Shown here piece after piece: positions 1 through 6,016 of a stretch of DNA of 8,477 nucleotides. The notes under the pieces were generated by a model, which ran no database searches, was not told where the DNA came from, and was given only the letters and a program-made list of their open reading frames with translations. The stretch is from Chitinophaga pinensis (GTDB taxonomy: Bacteria > Bacteroidota > Bacteroidia > Chitinophagales > Chitinophagaceae): contig CALPKD020000036.1 in NCBI GenBank assembly GCA_943324055.2, positions 1-8,477 of the forward strand, in the 5' to 3' direction. The translations under genes and the position numbers were made by a program. Every line of letters begins with the position of its first letter. The first letter of the stretch is position 1.

Positions 1-257
1 TAAATAGAATGATCTTGATTAATAGCTAATACATTGGGGACAGGCAATCCTTTTGCATAAAAATGTCCAGCAAAGTATATAAAAGTGTCGTTTTCCTTAA
101 TGTTTGTATTAAAGGTTGCAATCCAAGATTGATTGCCCTGAATAATTCTAAAATAGATTCGATCTCCCCCACTTTGTGGTATTTTCTGAATCTGATCCCA
201 ATCTTGGGGATGAATGGTCTTATATAATTTTTTAATATCTGTCAGTATCGCTTCCAT
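1..257 (-). CDS. APH-fold phosphotransferase, N-terminal part (cut by window edge)
   Basis: The first 85 codons of a minus-strand gene are visible, from an ATG at 255-257, with no stop before the window edge. The translation contains PQSGGDRIYFRI (a glycine-rich, beta-turn-like segment of a kinase N-lobe), then ATFN followed by KENDTFIYFAGHF and KGLPVPNVLAI. This order matches the N-lobe of the APH/choline-kinase-like phosphotransferases common in Bacteroidota. Some of those carry a RapZ-like C-terminal domain or resemble the cell-wall sugar kinase AmgK. The catalytic HxDxxxxN loop and the DFD-type metal motif would lie outside the window, so activity and substrate cannot be judged. It is divergent from the TonB-dependent receptor across a 100-bp gap. 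Family assignment is fairly secure from this pattern; an antibiotic-resistance role is not implied. Confidence 0.7.
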   Translation of the reverse strand, partial: MEAILTDIKKLYKTIHPQDWDQIQKIPQSGGDRIYFRIIQGNQSWIATFNTNIKENDTFIYFAGHFYAKGLPVPNVLAINQDHSI

Positions 258-282
258 GGAGTGTAAAATGTCTTTTTAAATC

Positions 283-302
283 ACTTTAAAAGTAATTAAT
301 TA
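283..302. promoter_or_regulatory. Palindromic AT-rich segment in a divergent intergenic region
   Basis: Two abutting palindromes lie in the 100-bp gap between the divergent phosphotransferase and receptor genes: ACTTT-A-AAAGT (283-293) and TAATTAATTA (293-302). They could be an operator or simply the AT-rich promoter region serving both directions. No good match to the Bacteroidota promoter (TTTG, about 20 bp, TAnnTTTG) was found for either gene, and no Fur-like box is evident. In sequence this AT-rich, short palindromes are expected fairly often by chance. Confidence 0.2.
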
Positions 303-357
303 TATGAGATAAATCATAAAACAAGAAAAAGTCTTAAATTGAAGCAAATACCCACTT

Positions 358-3156
358 ATGTATAAAAAAATAGTGCTCGCTCTCAGCTTCATTTTTTTAC
401 TTGTAGCAACGGCTAGTTTTGGACAAACCGCAGCGGTAAAAGGCAAGGTTCAAGACAATAAAGGTACACCATTAGCAGGTGTTACCGTTAAAGTACAATC
501 TTCTGCAATGGCGACTGCGTCAGGAGCGGATGGGGTGTACAGTATTAATGCAAAAACAAATGAGTTTCTTGTATTTAGTTCTATTGGATTTGAATCTAAA
601 ACAGTAAAAGTAACGGGCACTAACATAAATGTCGTGCTAATGGCAACCACCTCTGATTTACAAGATGTAATATTAGTGGGTAGCCGTGGAGGGGGGCGTG
701 TTAAAACAGAATCACCTGTCCCAGTGGATGTTATTAAATTTTCAGAAGTTGGAATGAACACTGCGAGAATGGATTTAACCTCTACATTAAACTTTGTTGC
801 ACCTTCCTTTAATTATAATAAACAGTCGGGCGCAGATGGTGCCGACCACGTTGATATTGGTACATTAAGGGGATTAGGCCCCGACCAAACACTAGTTTTA
901 GTGAATGGAAAAAGACGCCACAGTGTAGCATTAGTAGGACTTTTCGGAACAAGAGGACGTGGTAATTCAGGAGTTGATTTAAATAGTTTCCCTCAATCTG
1001 CAGTGGATAGAATTGAAATTTTAAGAGATGGTGCATCTGCGCAATATGGTTCGGATGCCATTGCGGGTGTAATGAATATTGTGTTGAAGAAAAATACAAA
1101 AGAATGGAATGTAACTACCGGCATTGCGGGTTACTATGATAAAAAATTCAATACTTACCAATTCAAAAACAATAAAGATTATTTAACAAGTAATCCTATT
1201 GATGGATTAACACAGTCCTTATCCATCAACAGAGGATTTGACCTTGGTAAAAAAGGTGGATTTATTAATTTATCCTTTGACTTATTAGATCAAGGAAAAA
1301 CTTTCCGCCAAGCTGCATCGTCTGACATTGCAGATAAAGATGGCTTGCCAACCAATACTTGGAGACAAGGTTTTGGTGATGGTTCAATGAAATCAACCGG
1401 CTTAATGTTTAATATGGAATTACCAATGAGTGGCAAAACCAAGTTTTATGCATTTGGTAGTTACAATAATAAAAACTCTGACGCATATGCCTATACTAGG
1501 AATTGGTCCGATAATTGGTATGCGAAAAAGAATCGCTTCCCTGTAAACAATAATGGACAATTAATTTTTGTTCCTAGCATTATGTTCACTTCCGGATCCG
1601 GAGACACTAGCTATAATCCACATATCCAAGCAAAAATTCAAGATATTTCATTTGCTGCAGGATTTTCAGGGACAACAAATGGCGGATGGGATTGGGACTT
1701 AAGTAATAGTATTGGACGCAATGGTTTTCATTATTATGGTGATGGAACATTTAATGCATCCAATATTGGCAATATAACTCAGACACATTTTGATGATGGC
1801 GGTTTTAGTTTTTTACAAAATACTACCAATCTAGACTTATCAAAACAATTTGGGCAAGTAAACAATGGTGGCGTAAAAGTATCGTATGGTGCGGAAATGA
1901 GATATGAGCAATACCAAATTACCAAAGGCGAATTAGCATCTTATAAAGCTTACCCAAATACAATGGATCAAGCTCCTGGATCACAAGGCTTCCCGGGATT
2001 TAGCCCTGATGACGAAGTAAATGCAAACAGAACTGTGGGTGGCTTGTACGGTGATTTGGAATATACACCTAGTCAATTATTATTATTGACTGGCGCTATC
2101 CGTTTTGAAAATTACTCAGACTTTGGCGCGGTAAGCACCTTAAAAACTTCATTCAGATATAAATTAACTGATAATTTTAATGTAAGAGGATCCTTCAGTA
2201 CAGGGTATCGTGCCCCTTCTTTACAACAAATGAATTTTAGCAACACTATTACCTCCTTCTCGCAAGGACAACTGGTGCAATCAAGAATCGCACGCAATGA
2301 TGATGCAGTTACTAAACTTGCCGGTATCCCAGCTTTGAAACAAGAAACTTCAACCAACGCAAGCTTGGGTTTTTCATGGAAACCTGCTAAAGGATTGACT
2401 TTTACAGTGGATGGTTATTCTATAAAAATGAAAGACCGCGTTGTACTATCAGGTTTATTTAGTGCGGGCGACGCAACCCTACCTACCGCATTAACAGCTA
2501 AATTAAATGCATTAGGCGTATCCACAGCACAATTTTTCGCGAATGCCGTAAATACCACTAACACTGGTATTGATGTAGTAATTGATTACCAAAATAAAAT
2601 TTCAAGCACAGAACGCTTTAAGGTATTATTTGTAGCTAATTTCCAAAACATCGCTATTGATGAAGTACATGTGCCAGCTGCATTAAACACGAATGAATAT
2701 AACGCAAACACCTTTTTTAATGATAGAGAAAAGTTTTTCTTAAAAGCTTCTGCACCTAAATCGAAATTCTCTGCAAGCTTTGATTACACTAAAAATAAAA
2801 TTAGCTTAGGCACACGCTTCACTTACTTTGGAGACTTAACATTAACTGGATTTGGTTATGATGGAGATGGTATTGATCCTAAAGTACCTACTGATGTAGA
2901 TGATACTAAGTTCTTGCCAGAACATTTTAATTACAAAGGTAAAGTATCAACCGACATTTACATGAATGCTCAATTATCTAAGAAGGTATCCTTTATTGTA
3001 GGTGCAGATAATATCTTTAATGTACACCCCGATTTCGCTGTTAACCCACAAGCTAAAGGGTGGGCAGGAGACAACGAAACAGGAGGTCCTTGGGATGGCG
3101 TTCAAATGGGCTACAACGGTTTAAGATTGTTTAGCAAATTATCATTCAGATTTTAA
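358..3156 (+). CDS. TonB-dependent outer-membrane receptor
   Basis: This is a 932-residue outer-membrane active transporter, energised by TonB-ExbBD, for an unidentified large or scarce substrate. Residues 1-23 form a signal peptide (Lys-Lys, a hydrophobic core, then ASFGQ). Residues 26-96 are a carboxypeptidase-regulatory-like beta-sandwich (VKGKVQDNKGTPLAGVTV), the extra N-terminal domain usual in Bacteroidota receptors. The plug domain spans about 115-245 and shows LVLVNGKRRH (179-188) and IEILRDGASAQYGSDAIAGV (219-238). The rest is a 22-strand-type barrel ending in LSKLSFRF-like aromatic sequence with a terminal Phe, the usual signal for the BAM machinery. The ATG at 358 is right because the signal peptide begins there. 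No SusD-like lipoprotein follows, so it is not a classical SusC pair. The plug motifs resemble the iron-complex/catecholate and general nutrient receptors. Substrate is unknown. Confidence 0.95.
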   Translation: MYKKIVLALSFIFLLVATASFGQTAAVKGKVQDNKGTPLAGVTVKVQSSAMATASGADGVYSINAKTNEFLVFSSIGFESKTVKVTGTNINVVLMATTSDLQDVILVGSRGGGRVKTESPVPVDVIKFSEVGMNTARMDLTSTLNFVAPSFNYNKQSGADGADHVDIGTLRGLGPDQTLVLVNGKRRHSVALVGLFGTRGRGNSGVDLNSFPQSAVDRIEILRDGASAQYGSDAIAGVMNIVLKKNTKEWNVTTGIAGYYDKKFNTYQFKNNKDYLTSNPIDGLTQSLSINRGFDLGKKGGFINLSFDLLDQGKTFRQAASSDIADKDGLPTNTWRQGFGDGSMKSTGLMFNMELPMSGKTKFYAFGSYNNKNSDAYAYTRNWSDNWYAKKNRFPVNNNGQLIFVPSIMFTSGSGDTSYNPHIQAKIQDISFAAGFSGTTNGGWDWDLSNSIGRNGFHYYGDGTFNASNIGNITQTHFDDGGFSFLQNTTNLDLSKQFGQVNNGGVKVSYGAEMRYEQYQITKGELASYKAYPNTMDQAPGSQGFPGFSPDDEVNANRTVGGLYGDLEYTPSQLLLLTGAIRFENYSDFGAVSTLKTSFRYKLTDNFNVRGSFSTGYRAPSLQQMNFSNTITSFSQGQLVQSRIARNDDAVTKLAGIPALKQETSTNASLGFSWKPAKGLTFTVDGYSIKMKDRVVLSGLFSAGDATLPTALTAKLNALGVSTAQFFANAVNTTNTGIDVVIDYQNKISSTERFKVLFVANFQNIAIDEVHVPAALNTNEYNANTFFNDREKFFLKASAPKSKFSASFDYTKNKISLGTRFTYFGDLTLTGFGYDGDGIDPKVPTDVDDTKFLPEHFNYKGKVSTDIYMNAQLSKKVSFIVGADNIFNVHPDFAVNPQAKGWAGDNETGGPWDGVQMGYNGLRLFSKLSFRF

Positions 3157-3181
3157 TTAATTACTTTATTTGAATAACTTC

Positions 3182-3214
3182 AAAGCCTTCTCGTTTATTC
3201 GGGAAGGCTTTTTT
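3182..3214 (+). terminator. Intrinsic terminator of the receptor gene
   Basis: A 12-bp stem pairs AAAGCCTTCTCG (3182-3193) with CGGGAAGGCTTT (3200-3211), with one T-G wobble and a 6-nt loop (TTTATT). The T-run continues to 3214. It sits 26 bp after the receptor stop codon. The strength and position make rho-independent termination very likely, and it separates the receptor from the downstream gene. Confidence 0.9.
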
Positions 3215-3242
3215 ATGCTCACTCCCATAAATAAGTTTTAAA

Positions 3243-3333
3243 TTTATGAGGAATATAATAATACTTTTTCGTGGCGAACATTGTGAGCGAAGCGATCTGA
3301 GAGCATAGAAAAAGGTATTTTATATTCGATAAA
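3243..3333. repeat. Imperfect long inverted repeat (hairpin or MITE-like element)
   Basis: The arm at 3251-3270 (GAATATAA..AATAC..TTTTTC) is the reverse complement of the arm at 3308-3327 over about 19 bp, with a single-base bulge on each side. The pairing resumes outside an internal loop as TTTAT (3243-3247) with ATAAA (3329-3333). The 37-bp centre (3271-3307) is clearly more GC-rich than the flanks and contains GTGAGCGAAGCGATCTGAG. A separate hairpin, CATAAAT (3226-3232) with ATTTATG (3242-3248), overlaps its left edge. The element ends 8 bp before the next start codon, so it would lie in that gene's 5' leader or promoter. It looks like a dispersed palindromic repeat or a structured leader. 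No transposase and no clear target-site duplication is visible, so the mobile-element reading is inference. Confidence 0.6.
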
Positions 3334-3341
3334 ACAAAAAA

Positions 3342-4247
3342 ATGAAAAAAATAACCACCACCTGTACGATCCTTGTATTCACTGCACTTGCCGCAATGGC
3401 ACAAAATGGAATCGTGGTTTTTCAAACTGATTTTGGCACAAAAGATGGCGCCGTATCGGCTATGAAAGGCGTAGCTAGTGCAGTAGATGCAAATTTAAAA
3501 TTATACGATTTAACACACGACATTCCTGCTTATAATATTTGGGAAGCGGCCTATCGTTTGGAGCAAACTGTTCCTTATTGGCCTGCAGGTACCGTATTTG
3601 TTTCGGTGGTGGATCCTGGCGTTGGCACAACAAGAAAGTCGGTAGTGGTTAAAACCAAAACTGGTCATTTTATTGTAACACCCGACAATGGCACACTTAC
3701 CCTAATAGCTCAATCATTGGGTATTGATTCGATACGCGCCATTGACGAAGTGACCAACCGAAGAAAAAATTCAGGCGCCTCTTACACATTTCATGGGAGA
3801 GATGTATATGCGTATACTGCTGCCAGACTTGCTGCACACACCATTAACTATGCGCAAATAGGCCCTGTTATTAATGAACCTGTAGTTTCCTTACAATACC
3901 AAAAAGCAAGCTTACAAAATGGAAAATTAAAGGGAAATATTTCTATCCTTGATATTCAATACGGGAATATTTGGACTAATATTAATAGCGATTATTGGAA
4001 GCAGTTTAATGCGATACCGCATACCCAGAATAAAATACTTGTTCAGATAAGTTATCTGCAAAAACAAGTATACGCTGGGACAATGCCTTTTGAAAATACT
4101 TTTGGCGCAGTAGGCGTGGGTAAACCGCTGGCTTATTTAAATAGCTTAATGAATGTATCTTTTGCACTGAATCAAGGTAGCTTCGCAAACAAATACCATA
4201 TTGAAGCAGGCAGCGATTGGATGGTAACTATTAGTTGGGTAAAATAA
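3342..4247 (+). CDS. Exported SAM hydroxide adenosyltransferase (DUF62 family)
   Basis: This 301-residue protein belongs to the SAM hydroxide adenosyltransferase family (DUF62), relatives of the fluorinase and chlorinase. Members cleave SAM with an activated water to give adenosine and methionine. The N-terminal domain carries FQTDFG (27-32, with Asp30), YDLTHDIPAYNIWEAAY (55-71), VDPGVGTTR (90-98), TPDNG (113-117) and FHGRD (150-154). Asp91, Arg98 and His151 correspond to the Asp-Arg-His triad described for this family. The insertion loop typical of fluorinases is not evident. Residues 1-20 look like a cleavable signal peptide (MKK, a hydrophobic stretch, AMA-Q), so the mature enzyme should be periplasmic, which is odd for a SAM-using enzyme. 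The leader before the ATG is A-rich with no Shine-Dalgarno site. The neighbour is convergent and unrelated. Family call is strong; the physiological role is unknown. Confidence 0.9.
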   Translation: MKKITTTCTILVFTALAAMAQNGIVVFQTDFGTKDGAVSAMKGVASAVDANLKLYDLTHDIPAYNIWEAAYRLEQTVPYWPAGTVFVSVVDPGVGTTRKSVVVKTKTGHFIVTPDNGTLTLIAQSLGIDSIRAIDEVTNRRKNSGASYTFHGRDVYAYTAARLAAHTINYAQIGPVINEPVVSLQYQKASLQNGKLKGNISILDIQYGNIWTNINSDYWKQFNAIPHTQNKILVQISYLQKQVYAGTMPFENTFGAVGVGKPLAYLNSLMNVSFALNQGSFANKYHIEAGSDWMVTISWVK

Positions 4248-4277
4248 TTAGTGTATAAAAAATAGTGCGTAAAAGTA

Positions 4278-5369
4278 TTATTCCTTATTCAAAAAGCTAG
4301 CTAGCAAACTATGAAAATGGTGTGTGCCTTGCTCACGCTGGGTTGCATACCTACCATAGTGATAGAATCGGGAACGTATGCCTTCTTGTACATGCTCTAC
4401 TACTTCCTCGTCTTCTTGTTCCACTGTATCTAGCCCACTTCCTGCACCTTGGCCCAATTTAGTTGCATCAAAAACAAAGCTTAAAAAACTCACTTTGGTA
4501 TTATTTGCATCAATTGGTGTGATTACATTCAAAGACAATCCCCATGGATAAAAATTAAACATCATATTGGGGAAAACCCAAAAATAATACGCAGCTATTT
4601 TTTCATTGGCGTCAGGATGATCTGAAGGAATATCAAAACAATGATCGGCTTCCTTTGCAATACCCAATTGTAAACTAGCATAGGTAAACATTTCTGTTGT
4701 ATAATCTTTAAAATCCAAAAAGGCATTCAACCCTGGATGTACAAAAGGAATATGAAACCCCTCTAAATAATTTTCACAATACAACGCCCAGTTAGCTTTG
4801 ATATAATAGTCATTAGACCTTGACGCATCATATACTAATTTGTCAATCGGCAACCACCCTACTCTTGTTTCCATCTCTTGAAAAAAACTAGCAGGACTAA
4901 TTCCATTTTGTAATTGCGAAAACAACAATGGACCCCATTGATATAATGGCAAACTATGTAAATGATTGTTCTCTGGAATAAAATTTTCTACATCCTTAAA
5001 CTCCGGCATGGAAATAAATTTTCCATCCAAATGAAATGCTCTGCCATGATATTTACAACGCAGGTGCTTTTGTGCAGAACAGGGTTCATACACCATTAAA
5101 TTACCCCTATGTGTACAAACATTAGATAAACAATGTACCTGGTCGTTCGCGTCACGCGTTATGACCAACGGTTCGTCTATATAGTTTTCTAAAAATTTCA
5201 CAGGATGGGCATCTCCTACTTTTGGTACCATCCCTGTGTGACCCACGTATTGCCAACTTAATGCAAATATTTTTTCCTTGGAAAGTTCGAGCCATTTTGG
5301 ATCCAAGTAAAAACTCGTGTCAATCGTTTTAGCCCTGGCAATATTAGGATCAATGAAAAATTTACTCAT
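4278..5369 (-). CDS. Rieske [2Fe-2S] non-heme iron oxygenase, alpha subunit family
   Basis: This is a 363-residue cytoplasmic oxygenase of the ring-hydroxylating alpha-subunit family (COG4638). The N-terminal Rieske domain binds a [2Fe-2S] cluster through C85-x-H87-x17-C105-xx-H108. The C-terminal catalytic domain has E203-xx-H206-xxxx-H211 for the mononuclear iron. Asp320 in EQED aligns with the third iron ligand of naphthalene dioxygenase (EQDD). The bridging position between the Rieske and iron sites is Glu203 instead of the more common Asp, a trait of the carnitine and choline monooxygenase branch. No ferredoxin or reductase partner and no beta subunit is adjacent, so electrons must come from a protein encoded elsewhere. 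The ATG at 5367-5369 fits the family N-terminus (FFIDPNIARAKTI). It converges on the SAM enzyme gene with a 30-bp gap that holds no obvious terminator. The substrate is unknown; oxidation of a quaternary amine is one possibility. Confidence 0.88.
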   Translation of the reverse strand: MSKFFIDPNIARAKTIDTSFYLDPKWLELSKEKIFALSWQYVGHTGMVPKVGDAHPVKFLENYIDEPLVITRDANDQVHCLSNVCTHRGNLMVYEPCSAQKHLRCKYHGRAFHLDGKFISMPEFKDVENFIPENNHLHSLPLYQWGPLLFSQLQNGISPASFFQEMETRVGWLPIDKLVYDASRSNDYYIKANWALYCENYLEGFHIPFVHPGLNAFLDFKDYTTEMFTYASLQLGIAKEADHCFDIPSDHPDANEKIAAYYFWVFPNMMFNFYPWGLSLNVITPIDANNTKVSFLSFVFDATKLGQGAGSGLDTVEQEDEEVVEHVQEGIRSRFYHYGRYATQREQGTHHFHSLLASFLNKE

Positions 5370-5483
5370 AACACAGGTAATTAGACCTCAATATACAAAA
5401 TGCCATGGATAAGGAACTGATTATGAATCTGCTATAGAAAGTATAAATACATCCCAAAAAGGGTACAAATTAATATATTAAAT

Positions 5484-5498
5484 ACTAAATTATTTAGT
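5484..5498. promoter_or_regulatory. Putative operator 1 upstream of umuD
   Basis: ACTAAATTATTTAGT is a perfect 15-bp palindrome (7-bp arms around one central T) 25 bp before the umuD start codon. A second, related dyad follows with its centre exactly 22 bp downstream, which places both on about the same face of the helix. The damage-response nature of the downstream genes makes an SOS-type repressor (LexA or a functional substitute) the natural candidate. The sequence is not the E. coli LexA box, and the binding protein is unknown. Confidence 0.5.
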
Positions 5499-5505
5499 TA
5501 ATATT

Positions 5506-5520
5506 GCTAATTAATTTAGT
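5506..5520. promoter_or_regulatory. Putative operator 2, adjoining the umuD start codon
   Basis: GCTAATTAATTTAGT matches the upstream dyad at 12 of 15 positions and keeps the outer CTAA and TTAG arms. It ends 3 bp before the umuD ATG, so bound protein would cover the start region. It contains TAATTTAG (5512-5519), one mismatch from the Bacteroidota -7 element TAnnTTTG. If that is the real promoter element, the transcript would begin at or very near the ATG, giving a leaderless or nearly leaderless message. That last step is inference. Confidence 0.45.
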
Positions 5521-5523
5521 ATT

Positions 5524-5967
5524 ATGGAATTTATAGACATAGACCCTGGGCAAGGTATTGCTACCCAACAGTCTAATAAAAACTACCAAACTGGTCAAAT
5601 CGTACAAGCAAATGCTACCGGTTTTGGGGCCGCTTCGGATGATTTTATGGAAAGAGGTATTGATTTGAATGAACAATTAATAAGCAATAAACCTGCTACT
5701 TTTTTCTTTCGTGTAAACAGCGATGCCATGCTAGGCGCAGGAATTCATATAGGCGATACCTTAATTGTAGACCGAAGCATCCCCCCTGCATCGGGTAAAG
5801 TGGTGGTGGCTATTTTAAATGGAGAATTTTTAGTACGTCGCTTACAATTACAATCGCATAGTGTAACGCTTATTCCTGAAAATAAAAAGTATGGAAATAT
5901 TCAAGTTGCACAATTGGAAGATTATCGTACTTGGGGAATTGTCACTTTTGTAATTCATGCATTATAG
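5524..5967 (+). CDS. umuD: UmuD-like Pol V accessory protein lacking the Ser-Lys dyad
   Basis: This 147-residue protein matches the S24/LexA-like UmuD family, the dimeric accessory subunit of error-prone DNA polymerase V. Residues 33-51 (GFGAASDDF.ERGIDLNEQL) align with E. coli GFPSPAADYVEQRIDLNQLL. Residues 59-86 (TFFFRVNSDAM..AGI..GDTLIVDRS) align with the segment around E. coli Ser60. In E. coli the order is SGDSM; here it is NSDAM, so Ala68 replaces the nucleophilic Ser. E. coli FTVKKL is here FLVRRL, so Arg105 replaces the general-base Lys97. The cleavage site Cys24-Gly25 corresponds to Thr32-Gly33. The protein is therefore predicted not to self-cleave. The reading frame is intact and full-length, which argues against a decaying gene. 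No other plausible start exists, since the next Met is residue 42. It leads an operon with umuC, 49 bp downstream. Confidence 0.88.
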   Translation: MEFIDIDPGQGIATQQSNKNYQTGQIVQANATGFGAASDDFMERGIDLNEQLISNKPATFFFRVNSDAMLGAGIHIGDTLIVDRSIPPASGKVVVAILNGEFLVRRLQLQSHSVTLIPENKKYGNIQVAQLEDYRTWGIVTFVIHAL

Positions 5968-6016
5968 TACTGAATAATTCCTGTTCAATAACTGCTCATT
6001 TTTAAATCGAACTCAA

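Noticed and set aside
1..257. Aminoglycoside-resistance gene
   Set aside because: The visible part resembles housekeeping Bacteroidota phosphotransferases, and the catalytic region is outside the window.
809..1099. Long antisense open frames inside the receptor gene (also around 450-761 and 2112-2357)
   Set aside because: They are shadows of the TonB-dependent receptor reading frame, with low-complexity translations and no start context.
358..3156. SusC of a polysaccharide-utilisation locus
   Set aside because: No SusD-like lipoprotein, glycoside hydrolase or sensor follows, and a strong terminator closes the unit.
3215..3341. SAM riboswitch ahead of the SAM-using gene
   Set aside because: The visible structure is one long imperfect hairpin and does not match the multi-helix or pseudoknot layouts of known SAM riboswitch classes that I can recognise. 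Another ligand-binding leader is not excluded.
3219..3425. Minus-strand 68-codon open frame across the inverted-repeat element and the start of the SAM enzyme gene
   Set aside because: It is built from the repeat core plus antisense of a signal peptide, has no domain-like character, and overlaps a well-supported gene.
3342..4247. Fluorinase or chlorinase
   Set aside because: It shares the fold and annotation lineage, but the fluorinase-type insertion loop is not evident and the hydroxide-transferase Asp-Arg-His set is present; there is no halometabolite cluster nearby.
4248..4277. Near-direct repeat of TAGTGnnTAAAA in the gap between convergent genes, as a possible terminator or repeat array
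   Set aside because: It has only two short AT-rich copies, no stem with a T-run, and is easily explained by chance.
4292..4305. GCTAGCTAGC palindrome near the 3' end of the Rieske gene
   Set aside because: It lies inside the coding sequence and encodes the conserved-looking LLASF tail; no other copy was seen.
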